Positions 54,033-61,016 of a stretch of 64,000 nucleotides of DNA are shown here, piece by piece (positions within the stretch are counted from its first letter, which is position 1; each line of letters begins with the position of its first letter). A program made the translations under genes and the position numbers. This stretch comes from Streptomyces hyderabadensis (GTDB taxonomy: Bacteria; Actinomycetota; Actinomycetes; Streptomycetales; Streptomycetaceae): assembly GCF_020404845.1 (NCBI RefSeq), contig NZ_JAIOJZ010000001.1, forward strand, positions 1-64,000, read 5' to 3'. The notes below the pieces were generated by a model, which was given only the letters and a program-made list of their open reading frames with translations, ran no database searches and was not told the DNA's origin.

Positions 54033-55859
54033 ATGACCACACAGACCACCGCGCCGGAGAACACCGGCACCCCCGCCCCCGGCGACGCCCCCGGCCTCAT
54101 CGGCATACCCGCCGGCCTCGGCCGCGCACTCGCCACCGGCGGCGGCGTCCTCACCGTCGTCTCCACCTTCCTCGCCTGGACCTGGACCGCCGAATTCCCC
54201 GGCGACCTCACCGTCTACGGCTACCCCGGCGGCCTCCAGGTCCTGGTACTGATCGCCGGCGCCCTCACCGCCCTCTTCGGCCTCGCCTCCTACGGCGTCA
54301 AGGGACTCCGCTGGCTCGTACCGGCCGGCGCCGACGCCGCGCTCAAGTTCGCCGCACTCGCCGCCTTCGCCACCACCTGGTACACGGTCGTCGCGATCAG
54401 CACCAAGCTCGGCGGCGTCGTCAACCTCGAACCCGGCGGCTACATCGCCGCGGCCGTCACCCTGATCGCCTTCCTGGGCGCCCTCGCACTGCCCTTCGAA
54501 CGCCCCGAGCCCGACCCCTTCGACCCCGACGACACCGGCTGGGACCAGTTCAAGCACACCAGCTCACAGAACTGGCAGACCGTCCGCGCGGCCTTCGCCT
54601 CCAAAGAACCCCGGCCCGTACGCACGCTGCCCTCCTACGTCGAGATCCTCGTCATCGTCGCGATCCTCGCCGTGGCCCTGCTCGTCTTCACCTACGGCAT
54701 CGGCACCGAGTACGACGAACTGTTCATCGGCTTCCTGATCGTCGCCGGCTTCGGCTTCGCCGCGCTCCACCGCTCCGGACTGATCGCCCACGCCACCGAG
54801 ATCACCGCACGGCACCAGAACATCACCGTCTGCGGCGGCTTCATCGCGGCAGCCTGCTTCCCCTTCACCCAGTCCGACGACCAGTACGCCACCCTCGGCG
54901 TCTACATCCTGATCTTCGCCACCGTCGCACTCGGACTCAACATCGTCGTCGGCCTCGCCGGCCTGCTCGACCTCGGCTACGTCGCCTTCCTCGGCGTCGG
55001 CGCCTACGCCGCCGCCATGGTCTCCGGCTCCCCCAGCTCCCCCTTCGACCTGCACCTGCCCTTCTGGGCCGCCGTCCTGGTCGGCGCCGCCGCCTCCCTG
55101 GTCTTCGGCGTCCTGATCGGCGCACCCACGCTGCGGCTGCGCGGCGACTACCTCGCCATCGTGACACTCGGCTTCGGTGAGATCTTCCGGATCACCGCCA
55201 ACAACCTGGACGGCACCTCCGGCCCGGACGTCACCAACGGCTCCAACGGCATCTCGTCCATCCCCGACCTCAAGATCCTCGGCTTCGACCTCGGGGTCGC
55301 ACACGACATCGGCGGCTTCACCCTCGGCCGGTTCGCCAACTACTTCCTGCTGATGCTCATCATCACCGCCGTCGTCGTCCTCGTCTTCCGGCGCAGCGGC
55401 GACTCCCGCATCGGCCGCGCCTGGGTCGCCATCCGCGAGGACGAGACCGCCGCGCTCGCCATGGGCATCAACGGCTTCCGCGTCAAGCTCATCGCCTTCG
55501 CCGTCGGCGCCTCCCTGGCCGGACTCGCCGGCACCGTCCAGGCACACGTCACCTACACCGTCACCCCCGAGCAGTACCTCTTCGCCGGCACCACCCCGCC
55601 CAACTCGGCCTTCCTGCTCGCCGCCGTCGTACTCGGCGGCATGGGCACCATCGCCGGCCCGCTCATCGGTGCGGCGCTGCTGTTCCTCATCCCCAACAAG
55701 CTCCAGTTCCTCGACGACTACCAGCTCCTCGCCTTCGGGCTCGCGCTCGTCCTGCTGATGCGCTTCCGCCCCGAGGGCCTCATCGCCAACCGGCGCCGCA
55801 AGCTGGAGTTCCACGAAGAGGCCGAAGCGCCCGCAGTCCTGAGCAAGACAGGGGCCTGA
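54033..55859 (+). CDS. livM: Branched-chain amino-acid ABC transporter, permease LivM with N-terminal extension
   Basis: 608 aa, about 180-200 residues longer than E. coli LivM. The LivM core is in the C-terminal 320 residues: GLNIVVGLAGLLDLGYVAFLGVGAYAAAM near residue 300, LRLRGDYLAIVTLGFGEIFRI near 368 and EDETAALAMGINGFRVKLIAFAVGASLAG near 470. The N-terminal part has five extra membrane segments (FLAWTWTAEFPGDLTVYGYPGGLQVLVLIAGALTALF near 44). The ATG at 54033 was chosen; GTG 54024 overlapping livH is the alternative. It probably forms a heterodimer with LivH. Confidence 0.92.
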   Translation: MTTQTTAPENTGTPAPGDAPGLIGIPAGLGRALATGGGVLTVVSTFLAWTWTAEFPGDLTVYGYPGGLQVLVLIAGALTALFGLASYGVKGLRWLVPAGADAALKFAALAAFATTWYTVVAISTKLGGVVNLEPGGYIAAAVTLIAFLGALALPFERPEPDPFDPDDTGWDQFKHTSSQNWQTVRAAFASKEPRPVRTLPSYVEILVIVAILAVALLVFTYGIGTEYDELFIGFLIVAGFGFAALHRSGLIAHATEITARHQNITVCGGFIAAACFPFTQSDDQYATLGVYILIFATVALGLNIVVGLAGLLDLGYVAFLGVGAYAAAMVSGSPSSPFDLHLPFWAAVLVGAAASLVFGVLIGAPTLRLRGDYLAIVTLGFGEIFRITANNLDGTSGPDVTNGSNGISSIPDLKILGFDLGVAHDIGGFTLGRFANYFLLMLIITAVVVLVFRRSGDSRIGRAWVAIREDETAALAMGINGFRVKLIAFAVGASLAGLAGTVQAHVTYTVTPEQYLFAGTTPPNSAFLLAAVVLGGMGTIAGPLIGAALLFLIPNKLQFLDDYQLLAFGLALVLLMRFRPEGLIANRRRKLEFHEEAEAPAVLSKTGA

Positions 55860-55864
55860 CCACC

Positions 55865-56824
55865 ATGACCACCGACACCACCACCAAGGACACCGCACCG
55901 GGCGCCCCGGCCCCCGGCACCACCATCCTCGACGCACGCGGTGTCACCATGCGCTTCGGCGGACTGACCGCCGTCAACGGCGTCGACCTCACCGTCAACA
56001 GCGGCGAGATCGTCGGCCTGATCGGCCCCAACGGCGCCGGCAAGACCACCTTCTTCAACTGCCTCACCGGCCTCTACATCCCCACCGAGGGCGAGGTCCG
56101 CTACAAGGGCCAGGTCCTGCCCGCCAAGTCCTTCAAAGTCACCGCCGCCGGCATCGCCCGCACCTTCCAGAACATCCGCCTGTTCGGCAACATGACCGTC
56201 CTGGAAAACGTCCTCGTCGGCCGCCACACACGGACCAAGGAGGGCTTCTGGTCGGCCGTACTGCGCGGCCCCGGCTTCCACCGCGCGGAAAAGGCCTCCC
56301 GCGAACGCGCCACCGAACTCCTGGAGTTCGTGGGCCTCGCCCACAAGGCCGACCACCTCGCCCGCAACCTGCCCTACGGCGAGCAGCGCAAGCTGGAGAT
56401 CGCCCGCGCACTCGCCAGCGAGCCCGGCCTGCTCCTCCTGGACGAACCGACGGCCGGCATGAACCCCCAGGAGACGCGGGCCACCGAGGAGTTGGTCTTC
56501 GCCATCCGCGACAAGGGCATCGCCGTCCTCGTCATCGAGCACGACATGCGGTTCATCTTCAACCTCTGCGACCGCGTCGCCGTACTCGTCCAGGGCGAAA
56601 AACTCGTCGAGGGCGACAGCGCCACGGTGCAGGGCGACGAACGCGTGGTCGCCGCCTACCTCGGTGAACCCCTGGAGAACGACCCCGGCGCCGCGGAGGC
56701 GGCCGAGGTGGAGGCCGCCGAGGCAGCGCAAGCCTCGGAGACCCCGGAGACCCCGGAGACCTCGGAGACCTCGGAGGCCGACACCACCACGGACACCGCG
56801 GCCGGCAAGGAGAACGACCGATGA
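55865..56824 (+). CDS. livG: Branched-chain amino-acid ABC transporter, ATPase LivG
   Basis: 319 aa. LIGPNGAGKTTFFNCLTG near residue 57 is Walker A, ARTFQNIRLFGNMTVLENVLVG near 97 the Q-loop region typical of LivG, NLPYGEQRKLEIARAL near 168 the signature motif and LLLLDEPTAGM near 190 Walker B. A C-terminal acidic tail of about 60 residues with tandem ETPE/ETSE repeats (56738-56778) is unusual. The ATG has no strong ribosome site but lies 5 bases after livM. Its end overlaps livF by four bases. Confidence 0.94.
   Translation: MTTDTTTKDTAPGAPAPGTTILDARGVTMRFGGLTAVNGVDLTVNSGEIVGLIGPNGAGKTTFFNCLTGLYIPTEGEVRYKGQVLPAKSFKVTAAGIARTFQNIRLFGNMTVLENVLVGRHTRTKEGFWSAVLRGPGFHRAEKASRERATELLEFVGLAHKADHLARNLPYGEQRKLEIARALASEPGLLLLDEPTAGMNPQETRATEELVFAIRDKGIAVLVIEHDMRFIFNLCDRVAVLVQGEKLVEGDSATVQGDERVVAAYLGEPLENDPGAAEAAEVEAAEAAQASETPETPETSETSEADTTTDTAAGKENDR
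56738..56778 (+). repeat. 9-base tandem repeat in the livG C-terminal tail
   Basis: GAGACCCCG and GAGACCTCG alternate four times and then GAGGCC, encoding ET-P-E and ET-S-E units. The repeat is in frame. Confidence 0.75.
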
Positions 56825-57537
56825 CCGCACTCCTCGAGGTCGAGGACCTCCGCGTCGCCTACGGCAAGATCGAAGCCGTCAAAGGCATCTCCTTCAAAGT
56901 CGACGCCGGCGAGGTCGTCACCCTCATCGGCACCAACGGCGCCGGCAAAACCACCACCCTGCGCACCCTGTCCGGGCTGCTCAAACCGGTCGGCGGCCAG
57001 ATCAGATTCGCCGGCAAATCGCTCAAGAAGATCCCCGCGCACCAGATCGTCTCCCTCGGGCTCGCCCACTCCCCCGAAGGGCGGCACATCTTCCCGCGCA
57101 TGACGATCGAGGACAACCTGCGCCTCGGCGCCTTCCTGCGCAGCGACCGGCCCGGCATCGAGAAGGACATCCAGCGCGCCTACGACCTCTTCCCCATCCT
57201 CGGCGAGCGCCGCAAACAGGCCGCGGGCACCCTGTCCGGCGGCGAGCAGCAGATGCTCGCCATGGGCCGCGCCCTGATGTCCCAGCCCAAGCTGCTCATG
57301 CTCGACGAACCCTCCATGGGCCTCTCACCGATCATGATGCAGAAGATCATGGCGACGATCGCCGAACTGAAGTCCCAGGGCACCACCATCCTGCTCGTCG
57401 AGCAGAACGCCCAGGCCGCCCTGTCCCTGGCCGACCACGGCCACGTCATGGAGGTCGGCAACATCGTCCTGTCCGGCAGCGGCCAGGACCTCCTCCACGA
57501 CGAATCGGTCCGCAAGGCCTACCTCGGCGAGGACTGA
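56821..57537 (+). CDS. livF: Branched-chain amino-acid ABC transporter, ATPase LivF
   Basis: 238 aa. TLIGTNGAGKTTTLRTLSGLL near residue 37 is Walker A, SLGLAHSPEGRHIFPRMTIEDNLRLGAF near 78 the Q-loop and LivF-specific region, [19 protein letters not shown] near 134 the signature and LLMLDEPSMGLSPIMM near 159 Walker B. It pairs with LivG to energise LivHM. The ATG overlaps livG by four bases (ATGA). A strong terminator follows. Confidence 0.96.
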   Translation: MTALLEVEDLRVAYGKIEAVKGISFKVDAGEVVTLIGTNGAGKTTTLRTLSGLLKPVGGQIRFAGKSLKKIPAHQIVSLGLAHSPEGRHIFPRMTIEDNLRLGAFLRSDRPGIEKDIQRAYDLFPILGERRKQAAGTLSGGEQQMLAMGRALMSQPKLLMLDEPSMGLSPIMMQKIMATIAELKSQGTTILLVEQNAQAALSLADHGHVMEVGNIVLSGSGQDLLHDESVRKAYLGED

Positions 57538-57559
57538 CGCCCCCGGCCCGCCGTACGGC

Positions 57560-57594
57560 TGAGGCCCGCGCCCCACCCGGGGACGCGGGCCTCA
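57560..57594. terminator. Bidirectional terminator after livF
   Basis: TGAGGCCCGCG (57560-57570) and CGCGGGCCTCA (57584-57594) form a perfect 11-base-pair stem, extended by CCCC/GGGG inside with one bulged base. It lies between livF and the convergent ANTAR gene. Confidence 0.88.
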
Positions 57595-57628
57595 CTCGTA
57601 CGCCGAGGACATCGAGGACATCGAGGGC

Positions 57629-58285
57629 TCAGCCCTTGGACGCCTTCTTCTCCTCGGCATCCTGGATGACCGCCTCGGCCACCTGCTGCATCGACATCCG
57701 CCGGTCCATCGAAGTCTTCTGGATCCACCGGAAGGCGGCCGGCTCGGTCAGCCCGTACTCCGTCTGAAGAACCGACTTGGCCCGGTCCACCAGCTTGCGG
57801 GTCTCCAGCCGCTGGCTGAGGTCCGCGACCTCCTTCTCCAGCGCCTTCAGCTCCGTGAACCGCGACACCGCCATCTCGATCGCCGGCACGACGTCGCTCT
57901 TGCTGAACGGCTTCACCAGGTACGCCATCGCCCCGGCGTCCCGGGCCCGCTCCACCAGATCCCGCTGCGAGAACGCGGTCAGCATCAGCACCGGCGCGAT
58001 GGACTCCTCCGCGATCTTCTCGGCCGCGGAGATGCCGTCGAGCTTGGGCATCTTGACGTCCAGGATCACCAGGTCGGGCCGGTGCTCGCGGGCCAGCTCC
58101 ACGGCCTGCTCGCCGTCACCGGCCTCACCGACGACGGAGTACCCCTCTTCCTCCAGCATCTCTTTGAGGTCCAGCCGGATGAGCGCCTCGTCCTCGGCGA
58201 TGACGACACGGGTCGTCAGCGGAGGAACGTGCGACTGGTCGTCGTCGGTCACGTCAGCGGGCTGGGGCGACTCGGGGGCGGTCAC
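57629..58285 (-). CDS. Response regulator with ANTAR RNA-binding domain (PdtaR-like)
   Basis: 218 aa. The N-terminal 20 residues are disordered. The receiver domain covers about residues 25-145: VVIAEDEALIRLDLKEML has the acidic pocket, DLVILDVKMPKLDGI the phosphorylated Asp, MLTAFS the Thr and YLVKPFS the Lys. The C-terminal ANTAR domain (SQRLETRKLVDRAKSVLQTEYGLTEPAAFRWIQKTSMDRRMS near 155-195, read as helix pairs with conserved A, L and A) binds dual stem-loop RNA antiterminators. The likely partner kinase is PdtaS, not in this window. The GTG at 58285 has AAGGAG upstream. It diverges from the tRNA. Confidence 0.92.
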   Translation of the reverse strand: MTAPESPQPADVTDDDQSHVPPLTTRVVIAEDEALIRLDLKEMLEEEGYSVVGEAGDGEQAVELAREHRPDLVILDVKMPKLDGISAAEKIAEESIAPVLMLTAFSQRDLVERARDAGAMAYLVKPFSKSDVVPAIEMAVSRFTELKALEKEVADLSQRLETRKLVDRAKSVLQTEYGLTEPAAFRWIQKTSMDRRMSMQQVAEAVIQDAEEKKASKG

Positions 58286-58320
58286 GTGGGCGCTCCTTGT
58301 TCCGGGGCAGGCGGTACTGC

Positions 58321-58350
58321 TGACAAGAGCGTACCTAGCTGCGATATGGT
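58321..58350 (+). promoter_or_regulatory. Likely promoter of the tRNA
   Basis: TGACAA (58321-58326), 18 bases and TATGGT (58345-58350), about 40 bases before the tRNA. The match is moderate. Confidence 0.4.
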
Positions 58351-58391
58351 GGGGGCACGGCGGGTGACCGTCAACCTCTGTTTTACAGGAA

Positions 58392-58464
58392 GCCCCGGTA
58401 GTCCAGCGGTAGAGACACGGTGCTCAAACCACCGACAGCGTGGGTTCGAATCCCACCCGGGGCA
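58392..58464 (+). tRNA. tRNA with anticodon CAA (Leu) and short variable loop
   Basis: 73 nt with a 7-base-pair acceptor stem (GCCCCGG with CCGGGGC), discriminator A, D-arm GTCC...AGAC, anticodon stem CGGTG/CACCG with loop CTCAAAC (anticodon CAA at positions 34-36), variable loop ACAGC of five bases and a T-arm GTGGG-TTCGAAT-CCCAC. No CCA is encoded. Anticodon CAA reads UUG leucine, but bacterial tRNA-Leu normally has a long variable arm (class II). A weak hairpin, CCTTC/GAAGG at 58470-58484, follows. Confidence 0.9.
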
Positions 58465-58570
58465 CTTTTCCTTCACTTTGAAGGTAGGGCTATGTAAGTG
58501 GAGGATCACGTTCGCGTGGTCCCAGCACTTTCTTCGCGTGAAGCCGCGACGAACAAGCCACTGTGGCCAC

Positions 58571-59350
58571 ATGGAACAGCACAGTCTTTCGATCCGCGCA
58601 CACGCTGTGGCACTCATGAACCAGGGAATTCCCAACCGCGTAGTTGCCACCCAGCTCAATGTCCCGCGCGGGACCGTGGGCTGGTGGCGCAGCGAGGACC
58701 GCAAAGCCCGCGGTGTCGCGTATGAACAACCGACCGACTGCCCCCGATGCACGAGCCGCCAGTTCGACGAGGTTGCGTACGCCTATCTGCTCGGTCTCTA
58801 CCTCGGCGACGGACACATCGTCTCTAAGCCCGGCCAGCACCATCTGTCCATCTTCTGCAACGCCACACAGATCGGCCTGATCGCTGAGGCCGAAAGGGCC
58901 ATGCGACGGGTTATGCCGTTGCCCAGTGTCAGCCGGCGGCACAAACTCGGATGCGTCGAGGTGAAGTCCTACACCAAGCACTGGTGCTGCATGTTTCCTC
59001 AACACGGGCCCGGCATGAAGCACCAGCGCAAGATCGCGTTGGAACCCTGGCAACAGACGATCACCGACGCTCACCCCTGGGAGTTCGTCCGGGGTCTTAT
59101 CCACTCCGACGGCTGCCGGGTCACCAACTGGACCACGCGGCTCGTCGGCGGCGAACGCAAGCGCTACGAGTATCCCCGGTACTTCTTCACCAACGTCTCG
59201 GCCGACATCCGCCGCCTGTTCACGGACACCCTCGACAAGCTCGGCGTCGAGTGGACGCACTGCACGCGTCACGGAAACCCGTACAACATCTCCGTGGCCC
59301 GCAGAGCCTCCGTGGCCCTCATGGATGCCCACGTCGGGCCCAAGTACTGA
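58571..59350 (+). CDS. HTH plus double-LAGLIDADG protein, putative stand-alone homing endonuclease
   Basis: 259 aa. An N-terminal helix-turn-helix covers about residues 6-45 (RAHAVALMNQGIPNRVVATQLN, PRGTVGWWR). A CPRC pair lies at 57-60. Two LAGLIDADG-like motifs follow: AYLLGLYLGDGHI at residues 71-83 and FVRGLIHSDGCRV at 172-184. They are 100 residues apart and each carries the acidic residue at the expected position (D80, D180). The C-terminal part contains NPYNISVARRASVALMDAHVG, a typical end of this group. The ATG lacks a ribosome site. The stop is immediately next to the pyk stop. It probably recognises the nearby tRNA region, but no cleavage site can be read. Confidence 0.78.
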   Translation: MEQHSLSIRAHAVALMNQGIPNRVVATQLNVPRGTVGWWRSEDRKARGVAYEQPTDCPRCTSRQFDEVAYAYLLGLYLGDGHIVSKPGQHHLSIFCNATQIGLIAEAERAMRRVMPLPSVSRRHKLGCVEVKSYTKHWCCMFPQHGPGMKHQRKIALEPWQQTITDAHPWEFVRGLIHSDGCRVTNWTTRLVGGERKRYEYPRYFFTNVSADIRRLFTDTLDKLGVEWTHCTRHGNPYNISVARRASVALMDAHVGPKY

Positions 59351-60787
59351 CTACCTGGGGCTGTCGTCCTCGCCGATGTGGTGGACGCGCACCAGGTTCG
59401 TCGTGCCGGAGACGCCCGGCGGGGAGCCGGCCGTGATGACCACGACGTCGCCCTTCTCGCAGCGCCCGTACCGGGTGAGCAGTTCGTCCACCTGGTCGAC
59501 CATCGCGTCGGTGGAGTCCACGTGGGGGCCGAGGAAGGTCTCCACGCCCCAGGTCAGGCTGAGCTGGGAGCGGGTCGCCGGTTCCGGGGTGAAGGCGAGC
59601 AGCGGGATGGGCGAGCGGTAGCGGGACAGGCGGCGGACGGTGTCGCCGGACTGGGTGAAGGCGACGAGGAACTTGGCGCCGAGGAAGTCGCCGATCTCGG
59701 CGGCCGCGCGGGCGACTGCGCCGCCCTGGGTGCGGGGCTTGTTGCGTTCGGTCAGCGGGGGCAGGCCCTTGGCGAGGATGTCCTCTTCGGCGGCTTCGAC
59801 GATCCGGGCCATGGTGCGGACCGTGTCGGTGGCGTGCTTGCCGACGCTGGTCTCGCCGGAGAGCATCACGGCGTCGGTGCCGTCGATGACCGCGTTGGCG
59901 ACGTCGGAGGCCTCCGCGCGGGTGGGGCGGGCGTTGTCGATCATCGAGTCGAGCATCTGGGTGGCGACGATGACCGGTTTGGCGTTGCGCTTGGCCAGTT
60001 TGATGGCGCGCTTCTGGACGATCGGCACTTGTTCCAGGGGCATCTCGACGCCGAGGTCGCCGCGGGCGACCATGATGCCGTCGAAGGCGGCGACGATGTC
60101 TTCGATGTTCTCGACGGCCTGTGGTTTTTCGACCTTGGCGATGACGGGGAGGCGGCGGCCTTCCTCGTCCATGATGCGGTGGACGTCGAGGACGTCTCGT
60201 CCGCTGCGTACGAAGGAGAGTGCGACGACGTCGAAGCCGTTGCGCAGTGCCCAGCGCAGGTCGTCCTCGTCTTTTTTCGACAGGGCGGGCACGGAGACGG
60301 CGACGCCGGGGAGGTTGAGGCCCTTGTGGTCGGAGACCATGCCGCCTTCGATGACCCGGGTGTGCACGCGGGGTCCGTCGACGCCGGTGACTTCCAGGCA
60401 GACCTTGCCGTCGTCGACGAGGACGCGTTCGCCGGGGGTGACGTCCTCGGCGAGGCCGGCGTAGGTGGTGCCGCAGGTGTGGCGGTCGCCTTCGATGCCT
60501 TCTTCGACGGTGATGGTGAAGGTGTCGCCGCGTTCAAGGAGTACGGGGCCTTCGCCGAAGTGGCCGAGGCGGATCTTCGGGCCCTGAAGGTCGGCGAGGG
60601 TGCCGACGCTGCGGCCGGTCTCGTCGGACGCCTTGCGGACCCGCCGGTAGCGCTCTTCGTGTTCGGCGTGGGTGCCGTGGCTGAAGTTGAAGCGGGCGAT
60701 GTCCATACCGGCGTCGACCAGCTCTTTGATCTGGTCGTACGAGTCGGTGGCGGGCCCAAGAGTACAGACGATCTTTGCTCGGCGCAT
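59351..60787 (-). CDS. pyk: Pyruvate kinase
   Basis: 478 aa. It converts phosphoenolpyruvate and ADP to pyruvate and ATP. MRRAKIVCTLGPATDSYDQI is the family N-terminus, ARFNFSHGTHAEH near residue 31 holds the active-site Arg/Asn, VIAKVEKPQAVENIEDIV near 217 the catalytic Lys, GIMVARGDLGVEMP near 238 the metal-binding Glu/Asp and MLSGETSVGKHATDTV near 311 the Mg-site region. There is no C-terminal PEP-utiliser domain. The ATG has no strong ribosome site; the transcript start is not visible. The stop abuts the LAGLIDADG gene, so no terminator separates them. Confidence 0.97.
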   Translation of the reverse strand: MRRAKIVCTLGPATDSYDQIKELVDAGMDIARFNFSHGTHAEHEERYRRVRKASDETGRSVGTLADLQGPKIRLGHFGEGPVLLERGDTFTITVEEGIEGDRHTCGTTYAGLAEDVTPGERVLVDDGKVCLEVTGVDGPRVHTRVIEGGMVSDHKGLNLPGVAVSVPALSKKDEDDLRWALRNGFDVVALSFVRSGRDVLDVHRIMDEEGRRLPVIAKVEKPQAVENIEDIVAAFDGIMVARGDLGVEMPLEQVPIVQKRAIKLAKRNAKPVIVATQMLDSMIDNARPTRAEASDVANAVIDGTDAVMLSGETSVGKHATDTVRTMARIVEAAEEDILAKGLPPLTERNKPRTQGGAVARAAAEIGDFLGAKFLVAFTQSGDTVRRLSRYRSPIPLLAFTPEPATRSQLSLTWGVETFLGPHVDSTDAMVDQVDELLTRYGRCEKGDVVVITAGSPPGVSGTTNLVRVHHIGEDDSPR

Positions 60788-60837
60788 GGGTCGAGCCTAG
60801 GGCTTACTGCCGGGTAGCGAATTGGCCACGCATGACC

Positions 60838-60855
60838 ACTCAACAACCTTTGAGT
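60838..60855. promoter_or_regulatory. Palindrome upstream of pyk
   Basis: ACTCAA-CAACCT-TTGAGT, a perfect 6-6-6 inverted repeat, in the divergent gap between pyk and the 5'-nucleotidase. The gap also has CAACA and TGTTG elements. It is a possible operator. Confidence 0.35.
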
Positions 60856-60926
60856 AAAGGGATATTGACAAGTGTTGAATTGTGCGCGCCGCCGCTCCGA
60901 TGAGCATTCGGTCGGTTCGCCACCCC

Positions 60927-60954
60927 TTGACAGAAGGCATGTTCAGGACAGAAT
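60927..60954 (+). promoter_or_regulatory. Probable promoter of the 5'-nucleotidase gene
   Basis: TTGACA (60927-60932), a 16-base gap and CAGAAT (60949-60954). The -35 is consensus. Confidence 0.55.
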
Positions 60955-61016
60955 CTACGCGCGTTGCCACTGTCTGCCCGCCTGCATATCTGCACGGTCA
61001 CCGAGGAGAGTCAGTC

